A stretch of DNA of 64,000 nucleotides from Leifsonia sp. TF02-11 (GCF_017565305.1 NZ_JAGEKP010000017.1:88647-152646), one strand, 5' to 3'. Positions 32,791-44,107 are shown, counted from the first letter of the stretch. Notes: generated from the sequence alone by a model not told the origin. Translations and numbers: made by a program.

Positions 32791-33800
32791 CAGTCGTCCA
32801 CTCCGCTCAGCGAGTTCGGCCGGTCCATCGCGCGGTCGATGCCGTCGAGGATGCGGTCGAGGTCGGGCAGGTGCGCGGCCTCCAGCCGGGCGGGCGGGTA
32901 CGGGATGTCGTGGCCGGTGATCCGCACGGGGGCGTGCTCCAGGTAGTAGAAGCAGCGCTCCGTGATCGATGCGGAGATCTCGGCGCCGAGGCCTCCGGAG
33001 AGGGCGGCTTCGTGCGTGACCACGAGCCGTCCCGTTTTGCGCACAGAGGCGGCGACGGTGTCGAGGTCGAGCGGAGACAGCGACCGCAGGTCGATGACCT
33101 CCACCGACACGCCCTCGTCCGCTGCGGCGAGAGCCGCATCCGTGGCCAGCTGCACCAGACCGCCGTACGTCACCAGGGTGACGTCGGCACCGGGGGTGAC
33201 CACGCGGGCCGTTCCCATCGGGCGGGCGTCCTGCAGCGCCGCCTCCTCGTCGACGTCGCCCTTCGCGTGGTAGCGGCGCTTCGGCTCGAAGAACAGCACG
33301 GGGTCGTCCGAGGCGATCGCCTGCTGGATGAGCGTGTACGCGTCCTGCGGCGTGGACGGGCTGACCACGCGCAGGCCGGCCGCATGGGCGAAATACGCCT
33401 CCGGCGAGTCGGAGTGGTGCTCGGCGGCGCCGATGCCGCCCGCGAACGGCACCCGGATGGTGATCGGCATGCGCACGGCACCGGCCGTGCGGTAGTGCAT
33501 GCGGGCCACCTGGCTGACGATCTGATCGAACGCCGGGTAGATGAAGCCGTCGAACTGGATCTCCACGACCGGCCGCAGCCCGCGGTACGCCATCCCGACG
33601 GCCGTGCCGAGGATGCCCGACTCGGCGAGCGGCGAGTCCATCACCCGGCGCGGACCGAACTCGGTCTGGAGGCCGTCCGTCACCCGGAACACACCCCCGA
33701 GCGTGCCGATGTCCTCCCCCATCAAGACCACGCGGTCGTCGTCGGCCAGCGAGCGCCGGAGGCCGGCGTTGATGGCCTTCGCCATGCTGAGAGCGGTCAT
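32790..33800 (-). CDS. bkdB: 2-oxoacid dehydrogenase E1 component, beta subunit
   Basis: A 336-residue transketolase-like subunit pairing with the alpha subunit to decarboxylate 2-oxoacids with thiamine diphosphate. Seen: VVLMGEDIGTLGGVFRVTDGL (with the TPP-activating Glu), MDSPLAESGILGTAVGMAYRG, VEIQFDGFIYPAFDQIVSQ, RVPFAGGIGAAEHHSDSPEA and the C-terminal ITGHDIPYPPARLE. It overlaps the E1-alpha gene by 4 bp upstream and the E2 gene downstream, which makes a tightly coupled three-gene operon. Confidence 0.93.
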   Translation of the reverse strand: MTALSMAKAINAGLRRSLADDDRVVLMGEDIGTLGGVFRVTDGLQTEFGPRRVMDSPLAESGILGTAVGMAYRGLRPVVEIQFDGFIYPAFDQIVSQVARMHYRTAGAVRMPITIRVPFAGGIGAAEHHSDSPEAYFAHAAGLRVVSPSTPQDAYTLIQQAIASDDPVLFFEPKRRYHAKGDVDEEAALQDARPMGTARVVTPGADVTLVTYGGLVQLATDAALAAADEGVSVEVIDLRSLSPLDLDTVAASVRKTGRLVVTHEAALSGGLGAEISASITERCFYYLEHAPVRITGHDIPYPPARLEAAHLPDLDRILDGIDRAMDRPNSLSGVDD

Positions 33801-34927
33801 CGGTCACCGCCCACGAACGTGCGCAGGTAGCGCGAGTAGTGATCCCGCTCCCGGGCCAGGCCGGTATGCGGCTCGGCGTAGACGTTGTCGAACACGGTCA
33901 ACGGGTCGGGATCCTGCAGTGCGACGACGCCCCGGCGCATCTCGACGGCGACCGCGTCGGCGTGCTCCTGGATCGCGGCGAGGCGGTCCTCGGTGAGCAT
34001 CCCGGCGGCGGCGAGGTGCGCCTCCACCCGGGCGATCGGGTCTTTGCCGCGCCACTGGTCGAGCTCGGCCGGGTCGCGGTAGCGGGTCGGGTCGTCGGCC
34101 GTCGTGTGCGGGCCCATCCGGTAGGTGACGGCCTCGATGAAGGTCGGGCCGCCTCCGGTCCTGGCGCGGTCGAGCGCGGCACGAGTCACGGCCATGACCG
34201 CGAGCACGTCGTTGCCGTCGACGCGGACGCTCGGGACGCCGAAGCCTGGTGCGCGCTCGGCGATCGGGCGCTGCGCCTGGAGGCCGACGGGCTCCGAGAT
34301 CGCGTACTGGTTGTTCTGGCAGAAGAAGATGACGGGCGCGGCGTAGGTGGCGGCGAAGATGAGGGCTTCGTTGACATCGCCCTCGGAGGTGGCGCCGTCG
34401 CCGAAGTACGCGATCGAGGCCGCGTCGGTCCCGTCGGCCTGGATGCCGATGGCGTACCCGGTGGCGTGCAGGGTCTGCGCTCCGATGATGACCTGCGGGG
34501 TCGCCATGTTGATGTCGTAGGGGTTCCAGCCGCTCTGGGTCGTGCCGCGCCACACGCGCAGCAGGTCGACGAGGCCGGCTCCGCGACAGTACGCGACGCC
34601 GTGCTCACGGTAGCTGGAGAAGACGAAGTCGTCGCTGCGGAGCGCCCGACCGGAACCGATCTGCGCGGCCTCCTGGCCGAGAAGCGGCGGCCACAGGCCG
34701 AGCTCGCCCTGCCGCTGCAGCGCGGTCGCCTCCGCGTCGATGCGCCGGATGACGACCATGTCCTCGTAGAGGTCGAGAAGCTGCTCCGGGCCGACATCGG
34801 CGACCCAGGCGTCGAAGCGGACGTCGCTCGTGCGCGCGCCCTCGGGAGTCAACAGCTGGACGGTATCCGCTCCAGCGGGAAGGTGGACGTCGTCCAGTCT
34901 GGTGTCGGGCTGATTGTCGATCGTCAC
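33797..34927 (-). CDS. bkdA: 2-oxoacid dehydrogenase E1 component, alpha subunit
   Basis: A 376-residue thiamine-diphosphate-binding subunit. The TPP motif is clear: AYFGDGATSEGDVNEALIFA ending in FCQNN. Other conserved parts are EDMVVIRRIDAEATALQRQG, LLGQEAAQIGSGRAL, SYREHGVAYCRG and YRMGPHTTADDPTRYR. The GTG at 34927 begins the operon; an AAGG sequence lies some 15 nt upstream. A Lrp/AsnC gene starts 184 bp away in the opposite direction and is the likely regulator, as for bkd operons elsewhere. Confidence 0.93.
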   Translation of the reverse strand: MTIDNQPDTRLDDVHLPAGADTVQLLTPEGARTSDVRFDAWVADVGPEQLLDLYEDMVVIRRIDAEATALQRQGELGLWPPLLGQEAAQIGSGRALRSDDFVFSSYREHGVAYCRGAGLVDLLRVWRGTTQSGWNPYDINMATPQVIIGAQTLHATGYAIGIQADGTDAASIAYFGDGATSEGDVNEALIFAATYAAPVIFFCQNNQYAISEPVGLQAQRPIAERAPGFGVPSVRVDGNDVLAVMAVTRAALDRARTGGGPTFIEAVTYRMGPHTTADDPTRYRDPAELDQWRGKDPIARVEAHLAAAGMLTEDRLAAIQEHADAVAVEMRRGVVALQDPDPLTVFDNVYAEPHTGLARERDHYSRYLRTFVGGDR

Positions 34928-35097
34928 GGTTCACGCAACCTTCACTCTCACGTCCGATCCGCCCGCTTGTGGCACGCGTGATCGGCTTCCGGCCTCCTTG
35001 CCGGAATTACCCGAAAGGCTACGCTCCCCGTTCAGCGCGCACAACTAACGGCGCGTCGACCGTGCACACTGCACTGTCGGAGAGGTGCGGCCGGTGC
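34928..35097. promoter_or_regulatory. bkd/asnC divergent control region
   Basis: A gene-free stretch between the bkdA start and the AsnC-family gene. It contains a hairpin TTCCGGC-N6-GCCGGAA (34987-35006), which could be an operator or a leader structure. No clear Lrp consensus site or -10 box for bkdA is visible to me. Confidence 0.35.
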
Positions 35098-35110
35098 TAG
35101 CTTTCACACT
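35098..35110 (+). promoter_or_regulatory. -10-like box for a leaderless start (Lrp/AsnC gene)
   Basis: TAGCTT (35098-35103), then 7 nt and the ATG at 35111. Confidence 0.55.
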
Positions 35111-35572
35111 ATGCGCACGTTCGACATCACCGACCGCCGGATCCTCGTCGCCCTCACCGACGACCCGCGATCGACCAATGTCTCGCTCGCCGATCGACTG
35201 GGGCTGAGCCGCAACACGGTGCAGGCGCGGGTGGCCGAACTGGAGCGCAGCGGGGCCTTCCTGTCGTTCGAGCGCCGCATCTCGGCGACGGCCGCGGGCT
35301 ATCCGCTCGCCGCGTTCGTGACAGTGCACGTGCAGCAGCAGAAGCTCGCCGAGATTGTCGAGCACCTGGCCTCGATCCCGGAGATCGTGCAGGCGCACGG
35401 CCTGTCCGGGCCGTCCGACCTGCTGCTGCGGGTCGTCTGCACCGACGCGGAGGACCTGTTCCGGATCACCGGCGCCATCCAGTCGACCGACGGCGTCGTC
35501 CGAGCCGAGACCTCCCTCGACATGGGCGAGCTCATCCCCTACCGCCTGCGCCCCCTCCTCACCCGCGACTGA
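35111..35572 (+). CDS. Lrp/AsnC-family transcriptional regulator
   Basis: A 153-residue regulator with an N-terminal winged helix-turn-helix (DITDRRILVALTDDPRST and SLADRLGLSRNTVQARVAEL) and a C-terminal AsnC/RAM effector domain (AFVTVHVQQQKLAEIVEHL; VQAHGLSGPSDLLLRVVC). Branched-chain amino acids are common ligands of this family. It is divergent from the bkd operon, so it probably controls bkd expression in response to Val/Leu/Ile. It is convergent with pnp. Confidence 0.88.
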   Translation: MRTFDITDRRILVALTDDPRSTNVSLADRLGLSRNTVQARVAELERSGAFLSFERRISATAAGYPLAAFVTVHVQQQKLAEIVEHLASIPEIVQAHGLSGPSDLLLRVVCTDAEDLFRITGAIQSTDGVVRAETSLDMGELIPYRLRPLLTRD

Positions 35573-35574
35573 CC

Positions 35575-35648
35575 GCAGCCATCGCTTCCTCACTTTCTCC
35601 CGCTGCGACCCGGCGTGTCGCGAGAGAAAGTGAGGAAGCGATGGCTGC
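35575..35648. terminator. 25-bp perfect inverted repeat between convergent genes
   Basis: Arms 35575-35599 and 35624-35648 (GCAGCCATCGCTTCCTCACT plus TTCTC) pair without mismatch around a 24-nt loop. It stands 2 bp after the AsnC-family stop and ahead of pnp's own terminator. The sequence is unrelated to the GAGGGGCACG family. Confidence 0.75.
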
Positions 35649-35665
35649 GCGGGCACGGGAGACGG

Positions 35666-35700
35666 CGAAGGCCGCGCCGACGGAGTCGGCGCGGCCTTCG
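35666..35700 (-). terminator. pnp terminator hairpin
   Basis: CGAAGGCCGCGCCGAC pairs over 16 bp with 35685-35700 around a 3-nt loop, 15 bp downstream of the pnp stop. Confidence 0.8.
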
Positions 35701-35715
35701 CTTACAGACGGGAGA

Positions 35716-38031
35716 TCAGCTCTCGACGGGAGCCGGCGCGCCCTCGGCGGGCTCGACCGGGCCTTCGGAGGCCGCGTCGCGGCCGTGGGTGTCCGCCTCG
35801 TCGGCGAGCACCGGGGCGAGCGACAGCTTTCCGCGGTCGTCGATCTTGGTGATCTCGACCAGGATCTTCTGGCCGACGCCGAGCACGTCCTCGACGTTCT
35901 CGACACGCTTGCCACCGGCCAGCTTGCGCACCTCGGAGATGTGCAGCAGGCCGTCCTTGCCGGGCAGCAGCGAGATGAACGCGCCGAACGCGGCGATCTT
36001 GACGACGGTTCCGAGGAACTGCTCGCCGACCTCCGGGTTCGTCGGGTTCGCGATCGCGTTGACCTGGGCGCGGGCCGCCTCGGCCGAAGGGCCGTCGGTG
36101 GCGCCGATGTAGACGGTGCCGTCCTCCTCGATGGAGATCTCGGCGCCGGTCTCGTCCTGGATCGCGTTGATCGTCTTGCCCTTCGGGCCGATCAGCTCGC
36201 CGATCTTGTCGACGGGGATCTGGACCGAGATCACGCGCGGCGCGGTCGGGGCCATCTCGTCCGGGGTGTCGATCGCGGCGTTCAGCACGCTGAGGATGGT
36301 CGTGCGAGCATCCTTGGCCTGCTTGAGCGCGCCCGCCAGCACCGACGACGGGATGCCGTCGAGCTTGGTGTCGAGCTGGATCGCGGTCACGAACTCGCTG
36401 GTGCCGGCGACCTTGAAGTCCATGTCGCCGAGCGCGTCCTCCGCGCCCAGGATGTCGGTCAGCGCCGCGTAGCGGGTCTCACCGTCGACGACGTCGGAGA
36501 TCAGGCCCATGGCGATGCCGGCGACCGGGGCGCGCAGCGGCACACCGGCGTTCAGCAGCGACAGGGTGGAGGCGCAGACGGAGCCCATCGAGGTCGAGCC
36601 GTTGGAGCCGAGAGCCTCGGACACCTGGCGGATCGCGTACGGGAACTCCTCGCGGCTCGGCAGCACCGGCACGAGCGCGCGCTCGGCCAGGAAGCCGTGG
36701 CCGATCTCGCGACGCTTCGGCGAGCCGACGCGGCCGGTCTCACCGGTCGAGTAGGGCGGGAAGTTGTAGTGGTGCAGGTAACGCTTCTTGGTGACCGGCG
36801 ACAGCGAGTCGATCTGCTGCTCCATCTTGAGCATGTTCAGCGTGGTGACGCCCAGGATCTGGGTCTCGCCGCGCTGGAAGATCGCCGAGCCGTGGACGCG
36901 CGGGATGACCTGCACCTCGGCGTCGAGCGGACGGATGTCGGTCAGGCCGCGGCCGTCGATACGGATGCCCTCGCGCAGCACACGGCCGCGCATGACCACC
37001 TTGGACACCGACTTGTATGCCGCGGAGAACTGCTCCAGCGTCTCCGCGGGGAGCACACCGGCCTCCACCTTCTCGGTGATGGCGACCTTGACGCGGTCCT
37101 TGAGCGCGTCGTCGGCGTTCTGGCGCTCGATCTTGTCGGCGATCTGGTAGACGTTCACCAGCTCGTCGTAGGCGAGGCCGGCGACGTTGTCGTAGGTCTC
37201 CTTCGAGTAGGGCAGGAACACCGGGTAGTCGGCGATCGCCTTCGCGGACTGCGAGGCGAGCACGGTCTGCGCACCCACCAGCTGGCGGATGAACGGCTTG
37301 GCGGCCTCCAGACCCTGGGCGACGACCTCCTCGTTCGGCTTGACAGCGCCGCCCTGGATGAGGTTCCAGCTGCCCTCGGTGGCCTCGGCCTCGACCATCA
37401 TGATCGCGACGTCGCCCTCGGAGCCGTCGTCGTTCGTGAGGACGCGACCGGCGACGACGAGGTCGAACACGGCCTCCTCGAGCTGCGAGGCCTTCGGGAA
37501 CGCGATCCACTGGTCTTCGTGCTGGCCGTTGCCCGGGATGAGCGCGAGGCGCACGCCGGCGATCGGGCCGGAGAAGGGCAGACCGGAGATCTGCGTGGAG
37601 GCGCTGGCCGCGTTGATCGCCAGGGCGTCGTAGAACTCGTCAGGAGCGATGCTGAGGACGGTGATGACGATCTGGACCTCGTTGCGCAGGCCGTCGACGA
37701 ACGACGGGCGCAGCGGGCGGTCGATCAGGCGGCAGACGAGGATCGCCTCGGTCGAGGGGCGGCCCTCACGACGGAAGAACGAACCGGGGATCTTGCCGGC
37801 GGCGTACGAGCGCTCCTCGACGTCGACGGTCAGCGGGAAGAAGTCGAAGTTGTCCTTCGGGTGCTTGCTGGCGCTCGTCGCGCTCAGCAGCATGGTCTCC
37901 TCGTCGAGGTAGGCGGCGACGGCGCCCTGTGCCTGCTGGGCGAGGCGTCCGGTCTCGAACCGGACGGTGCGGGTGCCGAAGCGTCCATTGTCGAGGACCG
38001 CTTCGGCGAACTTGATTTCGGGACCTTCCAA
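35716..38031 (-). CDS. pnp: polyribonucleotide nucleotidyltransferase (PNPase)
   Basis: 3'-5' phosphorolytic exoribonuclease. The 771-residue protein has two RNase PH domains (first: [20 protein letters not shown]; second: [17 protein letters not shown], with [13 protein letters not shown] carrying catalytic Asp), an alpha-helical middle, a KH domain ([20 protein letters not shown]) and an S1 domain ([28 protein letters not shown]). The acidic tail is disordered. It begins with TTG at 38031, preceded by AAAGGAG at 8-9 nt. The usual partner rpsO lies 6.9 kb away on the same strand. Confidence 0.96.
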   Translation of the reverse strand: MEGPEIKFAEAVLDNGRFGTRTVRFETGRLAQQAQGAVAAYLDEETMLLSATSASKHPKDNFDFFPLTVDVEERSYAAGKIPGSFFRREGRPSTEAILVCRLIDRPLRPSFVDGLRNEVQIVITVLSIAPDEFYDALAINAASASTQISGLPFSGPIAGVRLALIPGNGQHEDQWIAFPKASQLEEAVFDLVVAGRVLTNDDGSEGDVAIMMVEAEATEGSWNLIQGGAVKPNEEVVAQGLEAAKPFIRQLVGAQTVLASQSAKAIADYPVFLPYSKETYDNVAGLAYDELVNVYQIADKIERQNADDALKDRVKVAITEKVEAGVLPAETLEQFSAAYKSVSKVVMRGRVLREGIRIDGRGLTDIRPLDAEVQVIPRVHGSAIFQRGETQILGVTTLNMLKMEQQIDSLSPVTKKRYLHHYNFPPYSTGETGRVGSPKRREIGHGFLAERALVPVLPSREEFPYAIRQVSEALGSNGSTSMGSVCASTLSLLNAGVPLRAPVAGIAMGLISDVVDGETRYAALTDILGAEDALGDMDFKVAGTSEFVTAIQLDTKLDGIPSSVLAGALKQAKDARTTILSVLNAAIDTPDEMAPTAPRVISVQIPVDKIGELIGPKGKTINAIQDETGAEISIEEDGTVYIGATDGPSAEAARAQVNAIANPTNPEVGEQFLGTVVKIAAFGAFISLLPGKDGLLHISEVRKLAGGKRVENVEDVLGVGQKILVEITKIDDRGKLSLAPVLADEADTHGRDAASEGPVEPAEGAPAPVES

Positions 38032-38326
38032 GAGGTCTTTCTCCTTTGTTTAACGTCGCTGCCCCGTTTGGGCGCGACTCCACAACGGAGCGAGCAGGCA
38101 GTTCGACACGGCTGTCCGTGTACGCGGCATCCCATGCGGGTGCGTGGGCTGAGCCCGTCTGGCCATCAGTAGAAATACACGGTTGCGCCGCACTCGAAAA
38201 ACCGTGCACCGCATCCGGATACCACCACCGAGGACCAGCTCCTGCCAGCCTGCTCCACCAGTCGGCGTTCGGCCGACCATCGGAATCCTATCAGTGCCGG
38301 CGCCGAAGACGCCCGGAATCACCGGA
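38032..38326 (-). promoter_or_regulatory. pnp upstream/leader region
   Basis: A 295-bp gap with no gene. A possible -10 box TAGGAT (38290-38285) would give a long leader. Two small hairpins are visible: ACACGG/CCGTGT near 38107-38119 and GGGCT-G-AGCCC at 38146-38156. Leaders of pnp are autoregulated in several bacteria; whether these hairpins serve that role is inference. Confidence 0.35.
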
Positions 38327-39094
38327 TCAGAGCGCCAGCGTGGCGCGTGCGGCCTCGGCGAGCGCCGCCCCGTAGGACGGGCCGTGGCCCGCCGCGTGCA
38401 CCGCGAGCGGATGCAGCTGGTGCAGCGGGATGCGGTCGCGCCAGCCCGGCCGCAGCGGACGGGCCGCGTCGTAGGCGCCGAGGATGTCGTCCAGGAACGG
38501 AGCGCCGAACAGGTCGAGCATGGCGAGGTCGGTCTCGCGGTGGCCTCCGTGGGCGGCGGGGTCGATGAGGACGACACCGCCGGGCGACCAGAGCACGTTG
38601 CCGGCCCAGAGGTCGCCGTGCAGGCGCGCGGGAGGTTCGTCGTCGTCGAACTCGCCGGCCTCCACCCGCTCGAGCGCGGCCTCCACGACCGCGCGCTGGC
38701 GCTCGCTGAGGTTGCCTGCCGCCACCGCGGGGTCGAGGTACGGGCGCACCCGGTCGCGCGCGTAGAACCGGCCCCAGGTCGGCTCGTTCGCCGCCGGGAG
38801 CGGGCGGCGGCCGATGAACAGCGGCCCGTCCCAGCCGCCGGGAGGCGCGCCGAACGCGCTCGCGCCCGCGGCGTGGGTCGCGGCGAGCGCTCCCCCGAAG
38901 GCGCGCGCGGCGTCCGCGGTGGGCCGGGCGTCCTCCACCCGCTCCAGCACGATGCGGCCGGGGCCGACCTCGGCGACGCGCACCACGCGGGCGCCGCCGA
39001 GACGCTCGGCCGCACCCAGCCAGCGCAGCCCGGCGGCCTCCGCCTCGAAGAAGAGCCGGGGTGCGTCGGCGCGTTCCTTCACGATCGTGCGCAC
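38327..39094 (-). CDS. fructosamine kinase family protein
   Basis: A 255-residue small-molecule kinase of the fructosamine-3-kinase/APH-like fold, proposed to repair glycated proteins or free glycated amines. Unlike the APH-fold protein at 1.8 kb it keeps the catalytic set: ARLHGDLWAGNVLW (His, Asp, Asn) and VVLIDPAAHGGHRETDLAML (metal Asp). The nucleotide-binding lobe is short. The GTG at 39094 has TACGGT exactly 6 nt upstream, which fixes a start inside a long open frame. It is divergent from a GAF regulator. Confidence 0.87.
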   Translation of the reverse strand: MRTIVKERADAPRLFFEAEAAGLRWLGAAERLGGARVVRVAEVGPGRIVLERVEDARPTADAARAFGGALAATHAAGASAFGAPPGGWDGPLFIGRRPLPAANEPTWGRFYARDRVRPYLDPAVAAGNLSERQRAVVEAALERVEAGEFDDDEPPARLHGDLWAGNVLWSPGGVVLIDPAAHGGHRETDLAMLDLFGAPFLDDILGAYDAARPLRPGWRDRIPLHQLHPLAVHAAGHGPSYGAALAEAARATLAL

Positions 39095-39106
39095 GGGTCC
39101 ACCGTA
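39095..39106 (-). promoter_or_regulatory. -10-like box for a leaderless start (fructosamine kinase)
   Basis: Minus strand TACGGT (39106-39101), then GGACCC and the GTG at 39094. Confidence 0.55.
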
Positions 39107-39127
39107 CGCAGGACACCACCCAACGCG

Positions 39128-39140
39128 TACGATGCTGCGC
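39128..39140 (+). promoter_or_regulatory. -10-like box for a leaderless start (GAF regulator)
   Basis: TACGAT (39128-39133), then 7 nt (GCTGCGC) and the ATG at 39141. Confidence 0.55.
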
Positions 39141-40400
39141 ATGGACGACGGCGTCGATGCTCCCGCGGGCACTGCTCCCGCGGGCTCCGCGGTCGCGGGT
39201 TCCCACCCGGGCCTGCGCCCGGTCGTCGACGCCTCCTGGCGTCGCGCAGAGCAGGCGCATCTCGACCCGGCCGTGGCCGCGCCGCTCGTGCTCGACGGCC
39301 CCGGGTTGGAGGATGCCCGCCGCGCACACCCCATCGCCGCGGCCCTCCCCGTGATCCGGCAGCTGCTCGTGCGCGACGCCGAGCCGGACAGCCGTGTCGT
39401 CGTGGCGGTCGGCGACGCGCGCGGCCGGTTGCTCTGGGTGGAGGGCGACCCGGTGCTCAGGAGCCGGGCGGAGTCCATGCTGTTCGTGCCCGGCGCCGCG
39501 TGGGCGGAGGGCGATGTCGGAACGTCGGCGCCGGGGACCGCGCTCGCGATCGGCGACGGCGTGCAGATCCGCGGCGCGGAGCACTTCGCCGAGGACGTCA
39601 AGCCGTGGAGCTGCACCGCGGTGCCGGTGCGCGATCCCGAGACCGGCGACATCCTCGGCGTAATCGACGTGACCGGCGGCGACCAGGTGGCGGCGCCGCA
39701 CGTGCTGCCACTGCTGGAGGCGACGGCGGCGGCCGTCGAGCGGGAACTGCTGATCGCTCGGCTGCGGGAGGCTCGCACTCCCGGTTCTGCGCGCAGGGAG
39801 CGCCCGCGCCCGGCGATCGCCGCCCTCCGCGTCCTCGGCCGCGACACCGGAGAGCTGGCGGGTGCCGACGGCCGCTCCGGCACCCTGAGCGCCCGGCACA
39901 GCGAGCTCCTCGCGCTGCTCTCGTGGCATCGCGACGGCCTGTCGGCGGAGCGGCTCGCCGAGCTCCTCTACGGCGACCCGGGCTCCACGGTGACGCTGCG
40001 CGCGGAGATCGTCCGGCTGCGGCGCGCCCTCGCCGCGATCGCCCCGGAGCTCGGCCCGCTCGCGCGCCCCTACCGGCTGGCGGCGCCGCTGGAGACCGAC
40101 CTCGGCGCCGTGCTCGACCTCCAGCGCCGCGGAGCCCACCGGGCCGCGATCGCGACGTACGGCGGTGGCCCGCTGCCCGGATCGGATGCTCCGGGCATCG
40201 ACGAGCTGCGCGAGGAGGTCGTCTCCCGGCTGCGGGAGGCGCTGCTGGAGTCGGGCTCCGCCGACCTCCTGATCGCCTGGGGCGAGACGGAGCGGGGCGC
40301 GGCCGACGAAGACATCTGGCGGGCCGCGCTGCACGCGCTCCCTGCTCATTCGCCGCGCCGGGCGCAGGTGGTCGCCCGCCTGCTGGCTCTGGAGTCGTAG
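39141..40400 (+). CDS. GAF-domain transcriptional regulator
   Basis: A 419-residue regulator. After 20 disordered residues come [19 protein letters not shown] and a GAF domain (about 75-205; [60 protein letters not shown]), the N-terminal arrangement of AcoR-type activators. Instead of an AAA+ domain it ends in a winged-helix-like part ([49 protein letters not shown]). It lies 88 bp upstream of an aldehyde dehydrogenase gene on the same strand and probably activates it, sensing an aldehyde, alcohol or acetoin-like compound. Confidence 0.8.
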   Translation: MDDGVDAPAGTAPAGSAVAGSHPGLRPVVDASWRRAEQAHLDPAVAAPLVLDGPGLEDARRAHPIAAALPVIRQLLVRDAEPDSRVVVAVGDARGRLLWVEGDPVLRSRAESMLFVPGAAWAEGDVGTSAPGTALAIGDGVQIRGAEHFAEDVKPWSCTAVPVRDPETGDILGVIDVTGGDQVAAPHVLPLLEATAAAVERELLIARLREARTPGSARRERPRPAIAALRVLGRDTGELAGADGRSGTLSARHSELLALLSWHRDGLSAERLAELLYGDPGSTVTLRAEIVRLRRALAAIAPELGPLARPYRLAAPLETDLGAVLDLQRRGAHRAAIATYGGGPLPGSDAPGIDELREEVVSRLREALLESGSADLLIAWGETERGAADEDIWRAALHALPAHSPRRAQVVARLLALES

Positions 40401-40488
40401 CTCGCAACCGGATGCAACCTCCCGCTGCGTAGCCTCCGGGTCAGAGGCGTGCGGAGGGTGCACGCCGTACCAGTCAAAGGAGACTCGT

Positions 40489-42069
<1,581 letters not shown>

Positions 42070-42073
42070 GCCG

Positions 42074-42457
42074 ATGCGCACCGACCTGAGGCGAGTGGAG
42101 CTCACGCCAGCCGCTGCACGGATGCTGCAACGGCTGGCGGAGGCCCACGGGCCGCTCATGTTCCATCAGTCGGGCGGCTGCTGCGACGGCTCCGCACCGA
42201 TGTGCTACCCGGTCGGGATGTTCCGCGTCGGCGCCTCCGACGTGCTGCTCGGCACGCTGGAGGTCGACGGGATCGACCCGGTCCGGGTCTTCATGTCGGC
42301 GTCGCAGTTCGAGTACTGGAAGTACACGCACCTCACGATCGACCTGGTCGACGGCCGCGGCAGCGGCTTCTCGGTGGAGGCGCCGGAGGGCAAACGCTTC
42401 CTCATCCGGTCGCGGATGCTCGACGACACCGAACTCGAGGCGTTCGGATTGAGCTGA
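42074..42457 (+). CDS. DUF779 protein
   Basis: A 127-residue DUF779 protein with the cysteine-rich signature HQSGGCCDGSAPMCYP near residue 35 and an FMSASQFEYWKYTHLTIDLV core. The role is unknown; the family is repeatedly found just behind ExaC/AldB-type aldehyde dehydrogenases, as here at 4 bp, which suggests an accessory to aldehyde oxidation. The three cysteines could bind metal or a thiol adduct (inference). The ATG is taken directly after the upstream stop. Confidence 0.88.
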   Translation: MRTDLRRVELTPAAARMLQRLAEAHGPLMFHQSGGCCDGSAPMCYPVGMFRVGASDVLLGTLEVDGIDPVRVFMSASQFEYWKYTHLTIDLVDGRGSGFSVEAPEGKRFLIRSRMLDDTELEAFGLS

Positions 42458-42460
42458 GGC

Positions 42461-42895
42461 CTACGAGCTGCGGGAGGGCGTCGCATCCAGGCGCGACCGG
42501 CGTCCTCCCGCCACGACGACCACGGCCACCCCGATGATCGCGCCCAGGCTGTTGGCGACGATGTCCCTGGCGTCGCTCACCCGAGCCGGCTCGAACAGCT
42601 GCACGAACTCGATCGTGAGCGTCGCGGCGATCCCGAGCGACACGGCGAGCCAGCGGCGGCCTGGGCCGAAGAGCAGGGCGAGCAGGAGACCCATCGGCAC
42701 GAACATCAGGATGTTGGCGGTGAACTCGACCACGTCGTAGTCGATCCAGGCGAGCAGCGGCGTCGCAGCGAACGCCGCGAGCAGCCCCTCCAGCAAGGTG
42801 TTGCGCTTCGGGTCGCCCGGGAACGGGTTCAGCGTGATCCAGGCGACCGCGAGCAGGTAGAGCGCGGTGACGGCGAGGAGGAGACGGTGACGCAT
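42461..42895 (-). CDS. VanZ-family membrane protein
   Basis: A 144-residue protein with four membrane helices and VanZ-like elements: LNPFPGDPKR after the first helix, DVVEFTANILMFVPMGLLLA, TIEFVQLFEPARVSDARDIV and NSLGAIIGVAVVVVAGG. The family includes a teicoplanin-resistance protein but most members are uncharacterised. The ATG at 42895 has AGGAGG directly before it. It ends 3 bp from the convergent DUF779 gene and is divergent from ltrA. Confidence 0.85.
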   Translation of the reverse strand: MRHRLLLAVTALYLLAVAWITLNPFPGDPKRNTLLEGLLAAFAATPLLAWIDYDVVEFTANILMFVPMGLLLALLFGPGRRWLAVSLGIAATLTIEFVQLFEPARVSDARDIVANSLGAIIGVAVVVVAGGRRSRLDATPSRSS

Positions 42896-42900
42896 CCTCC

Positions 42901-42913
42901 TATGCTTGCGCAC
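42901..42913 (+). promoter_or_regulatory. -10-like box for a leaderless start (LtrA-like gene)
   Basis: TATGCT (42901-42906), then TGCGCAC and the ATG at 42914. Confidence 0.55.
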
Positions 42914-44107
42914 ATGAGCATCGCCTTCCGCATCCCGATGTCCGGACGCTCGACCGACGAGGAGCACCGCGTCTCCAGCCCGCTCGAGCTGCTCTTCGAC
43001 CTCACCTTCGTCGTCGCGATCGCCCAGGTGTCCGCCCAGCTCGCCCACGCCGGCGAGCAGGGACACATCCTGGAGAAGCTCGGCCCTTATCTCATGGTGT
43101 TCTTCGCCATCTGGTGGGCGTGGATGAACTTCACCTGGTTCGCGTCGGCGTACGACACCGACGACGTGCCGTACCGGCTCATGACGCTCCTGCAGATGGG
43201 CGGGGTCCTGGTGCTCGCGGCCGGCGTCCCCGGCTCGTTCGAGCTGTCGGAATTCACCGCCATAATCATCGGCTACGTCATCATGCGGCTGGCGATGGTC
43301 GCGCAGTGGGTGCGCGCCGCCATCGAACATCCGGACGGCCGGGCCACCGCGACCCGGTACGCCGTCGGGATCGGAGCGGTGCAGGTCGTCTGGATCGCGT
43401 GGGGCTTCCTGCCCGTCGAGTGGAAGCTGTGGACGTTCCTGCTCGCGGCACTCCTGGAGTTGCTGGTGCCGGTGTGGGCGGAGCGGCCGGGGATGACCTC
43501 CTGGCATCCGCATCACATCGCGGAACGCTACGGGCTGTTCACGATCATCGTGCTCGGCGAGTCGGTCTCGGCGTCGGCGATCGGTGTGCAGAGCGGCCTC
43601 GCTGCGCACGGCATCTCCGCCGCGCTGGTCGTCATCGCGGCGGCGGGACTGGTGCTGCTCTTCGCGCTGTGGTGGTTGTACTTCCTCGAGCCGGCGGCGG
43701 AGGGGCTCCAGTCCAACCGCGACCGGTCGTTCTTCTGGGGGTACGGGCACTACTTCGTGTTCGCGTCGCTGGCCGCCCTCGGCGCCGGGCTGGAGGTCGC
43801 GGTGAAGCGCGGAGCGGCGCACGCCCACGTCTCGGACATCGCCGTGGAGTACGCCGTCGCCGTGCCCGTGGTGGTGTTCCTGATCATGCTGTACGTGCTG
43901 CACGCTCCGCTGGTTCCGGAGGTCGTCATCCGGCCGCTGAAGACAGGGATCGCTGTACTGCTCGTGCTGGCGGCGCCGCTGGCATCGCCGGTAATCGGGC
44001 TGGCGGGCGTCACCGTGGTGATCGCGCTGGTCGCGGCGGCGCTGGTGGCTGCGACGCTCATCGACCGGAGCGTGGCGGCGCGGCGTTCGGCTCTGAACCC
44101 GGGCTGA
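42914..44107 (+). CDS. ltrA: low-temperature-requirement (LtrA) family membrane protein
   Basis: A 397-residue protein with about ten membrane helices. Conserved LtrA elements: SSPLELLFDLTFVVAIAQVS at the start, WWAWMNFTWFASAYDTDDVP, and HHIAERYGLFTIIVLGESV in the middle. LtrA was first linked to growth of Listeria at low temperature; its molecular function is unknown. The start is the ATG at 42914, fixed by the -10-like box; an in-frame codon upstream is not needed. Confidence 0.9.
   Translation: MSIAFRIPMSGRSTDEEHRVSSPLELLFDLTFVVAIAQVSAQLAHAGEQGHILEKLGPYLMVFFAIWWAWMNFTWFASAYDTDDVPYRLMTLLQMGGVLVLAAGVPGSFELSEFTAIIIGYVIMRLAMVAQWVRAAIEHPDGRATATRYAVGIGAVQVVWIAWGFLPVEWKLWTFLLAALLELLVPVWAERPGMTSWHPHHIAERYGLFTIIVLGESVSASAIGVQSGLAAHGISAALVVIAAAGLVLLFALWWLYFLEPAAEGLQSNRDRSFFWGYGHYFVFASLAALGAGLEVAVKRGAAHAHVSDIAVEYAVAVPVVVFLIMLYVLHAPLVPEVVIRPLKTGIAVLLVLAAPLASPVIGLAGVTVVIALVAAALVAATLIDRSVAARRSALNPG

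Noticed and set aside
31450..33807. Fusion of E2 with an upstream region
   Set aside because: The upstream part is an alternative frame of the E1-beta gene. The E2 lipoyl domain begins at the ATG at 32790, which overlaps the E1-beta stop.
42461..43903. Long upstream extension of the VanZ gene over ltrA
   Set aside because: The extension is charged low-complexity shadow sequence opposite LtrA; the membrane protein begins at MRHRLLLAV (42895).
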